From assembly GCA_000727475.1 (NCBI GenBank), contig KL647298.1, positions 463,665 through 527,664 of the forward strand: a stretch of 64,000 nt of DNA, in the 5' to 3' direction. The position numbers were made by a program, and so were the translations under genes. The stretch is from Sarcocystis neurona. Lineage: Eukaryota > Apicomplexa > Conoidasida > Eucoccidiorida > Sarcocystidae. Under the pieces are notes generated by a model. The model was given only the letters and a program-made list of their open reading frames with translations. It had not been told where the DNA came from and ran no database searches. Positions 1 to 12,900 of this stretch are shown piece by piece. The first letter of the stretch is position 1; each line of letters begins with the position of its first letter.

Positions 1-3000
1 AATTTCTACCCATTGTCTACCTATGTATGTCTACGTGGCAATTTTTGTAATCCCTTCTTCTAGGCGTATCGGTTTTGTCACCCTGTATATTGTGCGATTG
101 TCGCCGTGCACACGGAGATGCCAAAGTTGGGCGAGAGCTCACAGCCGGGTGAAGGAGAGGCCCAAACTGCAGGAGTATTTATTTTCCTTCTATCCGTCCT
201 GCGCTGCCTTTAAGCGGCCGCGATGGGGGTGGTGGAAGAAGCCGAGATCGATTGTTTGTTACAGGGGAGAAAGCAGAGAATTGATCATTTTGATCTCGAA
301 AGAAGTGAAAATACTGGGCGTTATGCATACGAATATGTATGGCAGCAGGATGAGTTTCGATACGAAAGGCAGTACGCGGTAAATCGAAGGTAATTTTCGT
401 AATTATACTAAGGGAAGCAGGCACTTGAGTAAGAGGGAGACATACTTCCGCTGTAAAAAGGATTTAGTTCGCTTTGATATTATTGACACATAGATCTGGT
501 CAGGGTATGGAGGACCACCTTGACGTCAGAAGCAACTGGAGTCTGGAAGAGTGGCTAGAATAAAGAGAACCACCTTGACGGTAAGTGCAGGGGGATTTTG
601 GAAAAGGGGATGCGCTGCGCATACAACGGGAGTTGATAGGGAAGGAGCTGAGCCTTCGTACAGAAGGCTGTTTCACGGTGCGAAGGCAAACATTTGTGGT
701 GCTGGTGGAAAGAGCTGCTGGTGGAGGAGTGAGATGGCTTAGTATAAGGGGAAGACTGTTAGAGCCTATTCGAAGTGAAATCGTTGATGTTAAATAAGGA
801 AATCTTAAAAGTGAGATACGACTGCTGCGGCAGGTAAGGAGCGTGCTTAATGCAGAGCATAAGTGATGTGTGGTATGCGCTTTATATTTTTGGGTGTATC
901 AGTTAGATGTAATACTGCCTTTCGTTCGGTGTGCTGCCCGAATGAGAAAAAAGCGGTTGCTTAGACCTCTGCGCTGTAACTTTTCAAGGGATCAGAGTAC
1001 ACGTGTGTATTCCCCTCCATTCCTAACGGAAAAACAGGCAGACGAGACTACTTTTTTGCCGTATGTTGTGCGCCTTTATGACCGCGTTGAACGAGCAGGA
1101 AGATAATACTGACGTGCAAAATTGCACTTTTCTTCTTTGAGAAAAAACAGAATTGGTGCGGTGCATACCTGCGTAGTCTTTTCTGTAACATTCAAGGGTC
1201 GACACATTAGTAGGGTCAGATTTGTAGCCTAAAATTATGGCTACATACAGCGAGACGGTTCTGGTGCTTGCATTTTGTTTGTCTTTCTGCTGAAGAAAGC
1301 CAAAAATGGTAGGTGCCGTACGTAGCAGCAGCTTTCTCATCTGCTAGAAAAAGCAACTAGTTTTGAACGAGCGCGAGCATGCGTCGAGATACAATATGGG
1401 AAGTTCAGCGTTCCTTACTACACAACACACGTGTAGAACAGAACAGCGGCTGAAAGCCCAGTTATTGCTTGCCGTCTGACACCAGATCATCATACATGTA
1501 GAAAGTAGAGTGATTTCAAAGATGCTTTGGTGTAATGCGTTTCCGTACATGTGGTAGGACTCTTCTTCTACGCAGGAAAATGGCAGAAATAGTAAGAAAC
1601 AAAGTAAAATGTGCTTCCTTCTCGCTAACTTCTCCCCCACGAGATTGGGAGTTCTCGTTTTCACTTCCATTTGAGGCCACGTGCTCGCGAGATATAGATG
1701 TGCACACACACATATGCATATGAATGTGTGCCTATACAGATACATACAAGCATACACACGTCTATACGTCTGTGTATATGTACGAAATATACATGTTAGA
1801 AACACACATGTACACACCTAAGTACATATATGCAAGGTTGGATAAACGCACATACTTGTAAGTCCAAGTCCATACATATATCAGTATATCGCTTCGGTCG
1901 ACGGGAGGAGGGCCAATACATATTGGCGCAGCAACAGCAGCTGCTGCCGCAGGTGGAGGAAAGCAGGACGCTAGTAGCGAAGTGGAACTAGGAACTGCAG
2001 AAGCACCGAGGCTTAATTAAACCTTCAGACCCAGGCTGCAGCAGAAGCGGCATCGGCAGCATCAGGAAAGACAAATACGTGAAGTCGAAGGAATAGTAGG
2101 GGGCAGAAAGTAAGGACGGTTAACAACGTCACGGGGGATCGGCGCTAGCAACAGCCCCGAAGGAGCAACCGGTGCAATCAGTGAGGCAGCAGAAGCTGCC
2201 AGCGTAGAAGGATGTGCGTATTCCTGGTGGGTACAGCTCCAACGCAGTGACTTGGTCGCACACGCACATGTACACCACCGTGTTTCTATATATTTTTGCG
2301 TGAGTGCTTCTCGACCTACATATGTACGCACGTACACTAATGCAGGCGTCCACACACACACACACATACACACACCCACACACATATCTATCGAGCCTTA
2401 CGCATATATATGCGTCTTTTGACGCGTATATACATAACACGGCCTCACACACTTGTAGACACACACACGTACGTACGCACTTAGCTAAGAAGGTTTTACG
2501 CTTCTATGTAGATCTTTTTTGCAGTTTTTTACAAAGAGTAGACTTCAGCACAGATCTGATGTCGCAGCGGGTGCTACTTCAAATGGTGCTGCTGCTTATG
2601 CTTGAATGGCCGCTGCCGACGTTGAAGTTCTGCTGGAACAAGTACTGCTGCAGCAGAAGCACCTCTTCGTGCTGTGAAAACCACCGCTGCTGCTGCGCGA
2701 TTCCTACTGCCGTTCACGCTGCGTGCGTTGCTGCCCCTGCTACAGCTGTCTCTGGGTACAGAGTCAGACACCGCAACGTACAGTTGCCGAATCTGACAAA
2801 CGCAGCCGGTTTAACTAAATATTCACGCAATTTGCTACCATGGGTGGGTTTGCTGGGCGGCGAGATTGCTCTAGGTGTGTCGTGCGTTCGCACGCTGCGC
2901 TGTCTTTTAAACAAAAGAAAGACGACTGAAACGCACCACGCGAATGCTGGGGACGATTCAGGGAGACACTGTAGACAGTGAGTCGGTCAAGTTGTGCGCA

Positions 3001-6000
3001 GTAACCCCTGATGGGCTTAGTAGAAAGTAATACATCTGCGCTAAGTGGATTCTGCCCAGAGGAGCAGAAATAGTTATTCCTGTATACGCAGCATACGCGT
3101 ATAGGTGCCGTCAACCTATACACGGTTGTTTCTCTTTCTCTCTGTGTATCTCTCCTCGTGGGTACGTATGTATGTATGTATGTATATGTGTGCCCAGGGC
3201 ATAGCCTATCTCGTAAGCATGTGGCAAGTCAAGATGTCTGGAAGGTGTATGTATATTCATGTACACACTCGGAATTCAGAGATTGGTTTTCAGCTTTGAA
3301 CCCTCAACAGAAATACAATTGTCTTTCTTCTCTACTAGCGCTGGGCAACTGGATGCACGGAAACACGTGATATGACGTACGTGTACGCAGTATGCGTGCT
3401 TGTACGAAAGGGGCGACTGGCTGCTGACATATACGTGGATACATCTTTATGCAGCGGCACGAACATCTATCCACGCAAATGAACATATAAATATGTATGC
3501 CATAACATACGGCATGTGTAGACGACGTGTTCTGTATACACAGCTGTTCACTCGCGTTCGTCCTAGAGCTGGTCTGCACAGACATTTTTGCACACGTAAT
3601 GAATGATCGTTCGTTCCTGTGCGGACACACGCGCATATACATGTCTCTGTATATGTATGTGTATACGTAGAGAGACAGGGGACGCAAAGCGCAGGGTTTG
3701 AATACAATGCAGCATTTCTCTTCTCTTTCCTGACGAGCAGGTATGTTCCAACGAATTTACGGAGAAATGTACTACAGTATATGTGGTACTGCGCAGCCAA
3801 TCGTGTAAGCGTTTTGGGGCAGGTGGAGATGCACATGCGTGTCGGTACATTACATGCGTGGACACGTGCTTACACGAGCTATGCAGAGGGAGATATACGT
3901 GCGTACACGTGTTTGTATTTACAAGTGTAGTCTACGCGAAATACGTAAGCAGACAGAGTGTATACACACACGGCCTCGACAAACGTAATTGTGTGCTTAC
4001 GCTGGATATTCGTCTCTACACGCGAGTGTTTGAGCTGCCTTCTTCCACGACGCTGAACATACATATCTATGTGTGAATACGTGCCTACCCGTACGAATTA
4101 GTATAGGCAGAAGTAGTTGTCGGTACCGGCTTTTGAATGCTCGGCTTCTATTGTGCTCGCACGTACGCGCACATACGTAAATCCATGTGTACACACATTA
4201 TGTGTGATTGTGTCTCCACGTCCGGCGCACGTGTCGGCTGGTGACACAACCTACGCTTCAGCCATGTGGCTATATATTTCTCGATGTGGGTCTCTCCGTA
4301 CAGTTACTAGGCCCGAGTACCAGCACTTACACGGTGGACCCGTGTGTGTACACTTCTTCGAGTGAACACGTACGAGTACACACATCCGACCTAATGTTGT
4401 CGTTGTAGTTACGCACGAAAATAAAGACGAATTTTGTGGTATAACGCATGCAGGAGAAACGCCCGTATGCGTGTGTCAAACAGGCGTCACATTTGCTCAT
4501 ACGGAAACAGCGACGCGTACCCTCCCTAGCAGGCAGGCGCGGGCGCAGCGCTGCGCCGCACGCTGCGGTGAACCCACCGCGCACGGAAAAAATAAGTATC
4601 TCTGACGTACAGTCTACATGTGTCTCTTTTCACGAACGTCTCGTCCAAGATCTCACTGCTTAAGTTTTTGGTGTACGTGAGACTGTACGCCTGTTGCATG
4701 CAATGCATCTGGCGGTATGTGTAGAGAATATTTCCTTCACATAGAGTACTTTCATTGCTGAGTGGAAAAGGAGTCTCTTAACGGCGGAAGGAATATCTAG
4801 GTTATCTTCTGCTGAGCAGATACTCAACGAGGAGGAAGAACACGAAGAGGCAGCGTACGCGTAGCGCTGCGGTGGGTTGACACCCCGGAATACTACCTAG
4901 TGGTCTTCTGATGAAGCGCCATCTTTGCTACTTGCGTGTTTTCCCTCAGCTGGTAGCAATCGGTCGCCACAGTTCTGACTTCTGTTGACCTCCGCCTGTG
5001 TCCTGGTCCCCACCCGCTCGCCAGCTGTGCTTAACCAACGTCTTCCGATCTCCCTGGCAGTACAAGGCGGATATTCCAATGTTACGGCGTCGCTCGCACA
5101 CTCAGCCAAACGCTTAAGCGGAAAAAGAAATTTGTAATACCCTTCTACGACACAAAGATACAACATGCTCAGCATTTTTAGCCGCTGTGGTATAATTGCA
5201 TCCCTGTATGTAGCAAAGAAGACACAGCGAAGGACACACTCCTATCTGGTGTGCTCCAGTCAACTCTGCAGCTGAAGAAGCTTATACGGTTCCTGGTCCC
5301 TCCACGGATAGACCGTCGTTTGTGGTCTTCTTTTTTTTTCTTTCCTTGGACTGGCTTAAGAACTGCTGTATGCCTTCCCCTTGAACAGTGCAACTTCTAG
5401 AAACATCCCCTCTTTGATGTGTTGCGTATTCGTTATGCGTTTCCTTCACTTCCACTTCACAGTACAGCTTTCCCTTGAACACCGGCCCCGTCCTTCCGCC
5501 GAAATCTCACTGTCGCGGGACTTTACTTGCGTGAAATCAGCGACGTTTACTACAGCCATCGAGGGCCCTTTTTCACTCTGAAATGAACACGGGACTATTA
5601 AGTGGCATATGGGAAAGTGCTTGTGTGTTCTCGAGACCTACGCGTGCAAGCGGTCGAATCACTCCGCTGATATTTGCTGTTGTCCTCCAAGCATGTGTCG
5701 ATGTTAGTTTTTACACACACTAGAAGGTTCCCGTTCCTCACTTCGTGCACCTGCGCTGCTCTTGCTTGACGTTGCACACCTCCCTGCCCGTTTCTTGACC
5801 AAAACATCGAGCTGCATTTTTCTCGTAAGGGCTATCCTTTATGACTCTCGGTACTTCTTCTTAGTTTTCGCCACTTGTACCTTCTGCGGTGATAGACATA
5901 CCAAAGACACACTCAAGGACCGCCATCCAACGTTGTGTGCAGTCAAACTGCTGGAGTCCACTGCAGTCGACAGTAAATTAGCCCGTGCGTACACAATGAG

Positions 6001-6840
6001 AGTACCTGGATTTCCTTCACTAACCTTTCGTTCCGACTCGCTGCTGGTGCAGTGCTGCATCGCCGCGTGCGTCTGGTAAGTGTGCCTTCAGACAAATAGC
6101 CAAACATCTTTTTCTTTCTGTGAATCATCTGTATGGGTGAGTCGGTATGCCGGATTTCTACGTTTTCCGTTCTGTGCGGTGTATTTCCTTTGGTACGTGC
6201 TGAGCTCACTGACTGTCTCTCATGCTCCTCATATACACTGATGTACCCTTACATACGCGCATACGGCATGCCTACGTCTTTGTAGTGGATGTGTAATATA
6301 GGCGTGGGGGCATACTGCTTCGCAGTGTGGTCACGCAAATGAGGATATGGCTGCAAATACGTGTGCACACAAGCAGGCGTAGCAGAAAGCTTCATTTTAA
6401 GTACACAGATGTATACAGATATACGTGAACCTACACATACATATGCATGTGTACATGTATAGTGCTGCTCCCCAGCTTCCTGTAACTTTAGTCGCCAGCG
6501 CACAAAGGTAAGAGACCCACACGCAAAATGCGTACTTTGCGCTCACTGCTATCATTTCTTCCGTAGTAATAGTACTAACACTACTCAAATGTTCACACTT
6601 TACTTTTTTTTGTTTCTCTCTCAGTACAACTACACACGACATTGTACGTAGGGAGGCTAATACGCGGAAAACTTTCTTTTGCCGTGCTCCTATGCGCTTG
6701 CTGCACGCACACGCCTACATGCTCGGTTGACGAGCGACACTCTGTTCGTTGTGATTTGGCAGTAATTTGGAATGCACCAGCCGCCTCAGACGAGGAGCAA
6801 CGTAGTTACTTTCACGTGCGCATACGTATACCGTATACTA
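1..6840. other. No supportable gene; mixed sequence with short microsatellites
   Basis: Both strands are broken by stops and no frame shows a recognisable domain. The stretch contains CATA/CACA runs near 1,690-1,840, a CA-rich run at 2,345-2,480, a short (ATGT)n run near 3,163-3,192, a CAG-polarity patch at 1,925-2,070 and a CTG-polarity patch at 2,570-2,750. The same pairing of CAG and CTG patches occurs around exons of the gene to the right, so unrecognised small exons are possible. The 70-residue frame at 585-797 has a protein-like composition but no start context, domain or partner exon, so I do not call it a gene. Confidence 0.5.
514..580 (+). repeat. 12-bp direct repeat, second copy followed by a donor-like GTAAGT
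   Basis: ACCACCTTGACG occurs at 514-525 and again at 569-580. The second copy is followed directly by GTAAGT, a consensus splice donor. This may be a small local duplication around an exon end, but no exon can be supported here. Confidence 0.5.
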
Positions 6841-6930
6841 AAGCACACTTTATATATATGTGTATATATATATGTATAATCGTATCTACATGTAGTTTAT
6901 GCGTGTGTGTGTGTGTGTGTGTCATTGTAC
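6841..6930. repeat. TA/TG dinucleotide microsatellite
   Basis: A TATATATGTGTATATATA stretch is followed by an uninterrupted (GT)n run near 6,903-6,922. It is simple sequence with no coding signal. Confidence 0.8.
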
Positions 6931-9900
6931 GTACTACCCATATATGTATTTACGCATGAAAATGGGACCCATTCTCGTGCAGGTCAGGAGTCAGACTGTA
7001 GACACCGATGTGTGTTTCTGCTAGCTGGTAGAAGTTATTAGGTGTTCTGCTTGTTGTGCTGCCCAGGTATCTACCGCAAGACGCAGCTGCGCTTGGCGTC
7101 ATGTATTGGATAGGGAGGCAGGTGAGAGGATACCAGAGCAGCAGCAACAGCACTGGCAACATCAGCAGAGCACGCCCAACAGCAACAGCGAAGCGACAGC
7201 AACGCCAGCACCGGCGGCAGGAGCAGCTCTGGCAAGAACGACTGTCAACGGTTTAGCACCAAGAGTATGAGCAGAGGCAGTGCCAGTAACAGTACTGCGG
7301 CGGCAGCTGCGGTTGGTACGAAGCACGTACGCCGGATCACGGAAACCTGTAGGCCTACCAATAGGTCTTTCTCTTCAGACCGTGTGCGAGTGGACTTTCT
7401 GCCTTTGCATTGGGGAGCCACGCTGTTGTCTGTATTTAAAATTCTTTATGCTCTGCTTGAAGTGGAGAGCCCTTGCTAAGCGTGCAATCCTGAGGGTAAG
7501 GAGGGGTAATGGGGTAGTATTTGAAAGTATCAAAGGGCAGAGGAAGAGCTACAGACGTGGCAACTGCAGCTGGCAGGCGACCACCTGAATTGATCGGCTC
7601 GTCCTCTATGTATTTCGAGAGTCTCTCTTTGTGTAAAGGTGCGTCAGGAGAACGAGCAGGCAGGGTACAGCACCACAGAAACCACGAAGTCAAAGTGGGA
7701 CATGATGTTCATATGCATATACGTATCGTTTTGTGAAGACGCATGAAGGTATATCTGCGTATGCGTTTGAAACTATTCGTACATGCGTATGTACGTGCAA
7801 AGTAACAGGCTGTGGTGGGACGGGACAAGATATATAGTGGTGTACCCGTGTGTACATGTAGGCACACATATATATACATTTAGGGACAGACATGTATAAG
7901 TACATGTGCGCAAAGATACGCGTACGGCAGCGGGCAGATTTATTTTCGCACATCTGTTCGGCCTGCTGCTACGGAAGAGTTTGCTGCGTTGGGACCACCG
8001 CAGCAAGGTGATAGTTGATTGGACCACCAGAGTAGAGGTACAGGTAATGCGTACACACGCGAGAAAGCTCGCATACAAAAAGTCCTGAGGAATTTGACAA
8101 GAAATAAGCATGCAACATCCTAAACAGTGGAACAGGAGCGCACTCTACGATGAACAGTGATGTGAAGTAGTTACACCAGAAGTAGTTATGCGAGATGGAT
8201 TAGCAAAAGAACGACGACGTCGCGCCCGTACTTATATTTAGTAGCTTGAGAAGGAGTGGTAGTGATAGCGACGGTGCGGTACGCGGTGTAATAAGGAACT
8301 ATATGACTACTTGTAATGGTCACAGCCGCTTTGAAAACACTAGTAGTAGTAAAAAAATGCTTCCGAAAAGCATTTCTTTCTCGAATACGGTAGAGAGTCG
8401 TTTGGACGCACTGAAGTCAACATCGCAACACTGGGTGGAGTAGGTTTACAAACGTAGATCTCAACATTTATATATGTTGTGCATGGTGGCAGCAGGAGGC
8501 CCGGTGTCGATTCATGGAAGAACGTACTGCGGCGCAGCTTGTTGTCAGCCGCCTGCTGCTGTGTCACGGCGGTGCTCCTTATGCTGCAGCTCGGATGTTG
8601 CTTCTACTGCTGGTCCGTCTATTTTGTGATGCTGCTCTCGGTGATACGATTACTGCTGTCTAGCTGTCGCCACAGTCACTGTTACTGCTCCGGCAGTTGG
8701 GACTATCTCCAACTCTCTTTTTGCTGCGGTTCTTGCGTCGCTCTGTTGCTGTCGTCGTTATCGCTCTTATAATTGCGGCTGGTGGTATGGATGCTGTTGT
8801 TGCCGGTGACGTTGCATCCTGTGTCGGGGCGGCCGGTGCTGTTGCAGTCGTCTGAGTGTTGACGATTTATGTACCTAATGCTCTTTCCACCGCTGCGACT
8901 CTTTCCTCTGCTGCGTGCTGTCTTGCTGCAGCACGGGCATCGCGTGACGGCTCCGAAGCCGTTGACGGTGGATGCTCCGACAGCGTTTCAGGAATTTTTG
9001 CGTCGCAAGGGACTGACAAGTCAACAAGTCTCATGCGAGTGGAAAGGAAAAAGTGGTTTTGTACATTTGAGGAACTAAGGCCAGTAAAAGTCGACTCACT
9101 GAAATTCGTGTAAGTAGACTTTTGCTGGGAATATGTATATCGACAAAGAGTTTCACGGAAGTAGTCCTCTGTATACATCTGCCTACCCCGATGTCCGCAG
9201 ATATAGATATGTTCCGTACGTGTAGAGTGCCTTGGGATCCGTACGCACGCGCAGACAAATGCACCTTGGTAGACATTTAGTTGGGCAGATATTCCGAGAT
9301 ACAGCTGCACGTGAATGTAGATATATGCGGACGTATGTAGACTCTAATGAATACATTCACGTACGTATCTACGAATAGCCCTTACATGGACAACGCATTT
9401 AAATACGTGTAGGTGTGCAGAACCATATGCAGACGGCGAACTCCACAAACAGACACAGTTGTGAACACCAGTGCCACGGAATAGCAGTGTACTCTTCTAA
9501 TTTTGAAAGCAGAGGCAGTCGATTCGGCAAGGGTTTATGAACATTACGTATGATCGTGGATAAATGCACTCAGGACCAGTGCGTGAATAGTACGCACAAG
9601 AACGGTGGCATTCAGTGCGTGAGTGGTGCGCACAAGAACGGTGGCGATAGAGTCCGCAACACCGCACTCGAGGTGACAAAATCAGCAGCACCTGCAGCGC
9701 TGCTAAAATGTATCACGAGGGATAAGACTGCAAAGGCGGTAGCGTCGAAGAGGACACAGTAGCATCTCACCGACATGCGAGTGGCGGGCGTGTTTATCAC
9801 CTGCGATATATTTACGAAAAACAAAGTAAGGTTTTTCGCCCCACTGTGGGCAAAGCCGAGTGGAAGTTTGAAAGGGGAGAAAAGTGACTTCTTTGTTCAG

Positions 9901-12900
9901 GGTCAGTTTTGAAAGAGTGAGGGCCACGCCTGGGACGCTGTACAATACCATGGCGCATACAGGCTGGTTTCACCGCATCTAGATTGTTTTCATAGGTGCA
10001 GTCGTCCTGTACGTGGAGGACGAGTGTAGTTCCCCTTTTTACGGCCGAAAAATGACTATAAAGCGTCGCACGCCAGCGTTGATACCCTCGTGTTTCAACC
10101 ACAAACAAAATACTTCATTGTTGCGAAAAGTTATTTTATGGTTCTTTCACCGGAGACGGGAAGCCGTGGTTACTCGTTTACAAGTTCAAAGGCTGCGCCG
10201 ATGACCACAGAAACTCGTGGGCAATATATAGTGCCTACTGGCTCTACGTGCGAATGTAGCAGTGTCGCACACGATACGCTGCCGCCACATACGAAGAAAC
10301 AGGTGCTGCAATTTTCGTAGTCAAAGCTCCCTCCTCGTTCAACTGGAACAAACGAAACACATCGGAGAAGGAGAAAGTAGGATGATCACAAACGCCTTCT
10401 TAGTAGCAACTCCAACAAGCAGAGGTAGCAGCTGCCTACGTATCTTGTGGAAATATATATTCCTTCTTATATGGATGAAGTTTTTAAAGCGGCTCTGCTT
10501 GGCGTAGCAAGCACGAAACAGCGTGACAGTGGTGCATATGTTTCTTCCGAGGTTGCCTTCCAGCTCCAGAACCATCAGTTGAAGTATGTGAGAGGTCACT
10601 CCTTTTATGCACAGGTGTATTTGGGATACACGTGAAGAAACTAGTTGTTTTTAACCAGGATAAAATTGGGTCAGAGCCTCACTCTGGCCTACAGTTGCAG
10701 TAGAGTTATTAGAGGTAGAGGTAAGGAGGCAGCAGAGGGGAAGTGCAGACGGATGCAGATGTTGCTGAGTAGGTGCTACTCCGTTTTTCGTAGACACAAC
10801 AGACCATCCCTGTACGTGGTCCCTGCTGTGCTTAGCCCTGTGTTCTTTCGAGAGTTGTTACACCTGCGAGTCAAATGGATTTGCTGGGCTCTCCTTCCTC
10901 CTCTGTTACTGCACCACGTGCGATTGCCGCTCCGGCTTTCGAGTTTTCCCTCTCCGAACCTTAGAACTTGCAAGGTAAACTCTCGCAGTCGTCGTCACAA
11001 TAACGAAAAGAGAGAAGTTACTCTAGATGGGCAGAATGTTGGAAAACCTCGAGAACCTCCTGTCGTTGACTCCCCACGGCTTAGACTGCACATGCGTCTT
11101 ACAGCCATTGACGGCAGACACGCGCCAGCGAAAACCTAGTGTATTGGCAGTTTCTCATCGTATATGCACGGAGAAAGATCTCGCACACATGACGAAATAT
11201 TCTGAGTATTACAATAATATTTCCGGACATATAAGAATCCATTTCCCATACGGTGAAGCTACTTCCTGCGATAGTACGCGAATGCAGTTGTGTGTGCGGG
11301 GGCAGCGCATACATTTGGACTGGTCCCAGCTGTGACATGGAAGAGACAGCAAGGTAGTATCTCGGAGTTTCCGCTTGCGCCGAGAAGAAAGAATCGCTCG
11401 TTGGTTTGTTGCAGTCTCTTAACAAAGGGCTGAGCGCACGTGTTGGACAACACTGCACGAATCTGCTCAGAAGCGGATGTCTCCCTCACCCGCGCACGCA
11501 GATGATACGTATGCTCACGTGAAAAGTCTACTTTTTTCTGCCGCATGTATGTATACATATGTGATATTTCCTATAGACTTCCGCGTCATACACGAGACAA
11601 CCGTAGGGCGACGTCTGAAGCGTGCGCTCTACCGGTCACCGCACTCAAGCATGGACGACACACCTGTAAGAGAGCCACCACATACGTATTTGTACATCGA
11701 CGCCTAATTACAACGGGGCAGTTATACGCGTTGTACTGTACGAATTTAGTCACGTAGTGTCTACAAGAAGTGACAGCAGCTTCTGAGGCCATTTTCGTTC
11801 AGGTGCTGTCCTCCGTCGTGGGCGTTGCCGTTAACGCAGCGTCTACCTAACTATTTATTCTTAAAGTTTTCTCTGTAGACAAGGCGTCTTCATACTTGCA
11901 GTCAATAATAAGTGTTTACATATTTGCAAAGAAAGTGTCCCCGACGTGTACGCGTGCGTACCTTTCCGTGTTTGGATCTGCCTTCGCACTTGAAATGGGA
12001 AACTACTTCGTCTGTATACAGGTGCAAAGGAGCACGCCATATCTACGCTTGCTTGTCTTTCCTTGTTTGGGTCTACGTATATATGGTGTTGTGGTTTTTC
12101 CGCAGCTGTCCCTACTTGCAAGTGACACATATGTCCCACAACTCCACACTCTGAACAACCAAGTGTTTTCAGGTTTATGGGTGTGACTTCGTATGCTGGT
12201 ATGCCTTAGAAAGCCACTCAGTTACTCTAGGACATACAGCCCTTTAAGACAATGTCGCGTACACATCTGCGGGTGAAAATGCGTACACGACGGTGGTCTT
12301 ATCCGTCAGAAAGGGCATGGCGCCCTATAGGGGTGCTGTTTTGCACAGTCGATATCTCAGACAACAAACTCCACCAGCGTGAGCTTCAGGGGTTACTGAG
12401 TAAACATGTGCAAGAGAGACTCGGAGCGTTTGTGTGACCTACGGCTTCCGACGGGTTCCTTTCGCGTGGTTAGCATAGAAGCGAGCAACTTGTAACGAAG
12501 AAAACTGCCGCGCTCTGTCAGACGCTTAGAGTCTCCCGAAGCTTTCAGTAAGAACTACCTCACGCCATTGCTAATATAGTTCAGTGTGTGTCTTTCCATG
12601 AAGATGTCAGTCTTGCACTTGATTTCTGCTGTACAGGTTTGTCGTCGATAAAAAAGGAGAGAAATGTACTGCCCGTAACGGTGAACCACAGCTTTAGCTA
12701 TTCCCCACAGTATACAAGGATCCGGACTACGCATAGCAGCACACACTTGTCAAAGGAGCAGCGCTTTCTGCGCAGCCCTGAAAGATGCGAAATCTCGTAA
12801 CGTGGTGCCAAAGGGTTGCAACGAAATGCTTCCTACTCGAGTGAATGTTCGGTAAACTATACGTGTACCTTTACACAGCCCACCGTCAATGACACCCACC

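Noticed and set aside
10645..11139. Plus-strand frame of 164 codons as a gene
   Set aside because: No domain, no supporting splice partner, and frames of this size occur by chance in the stop-poor patches here.
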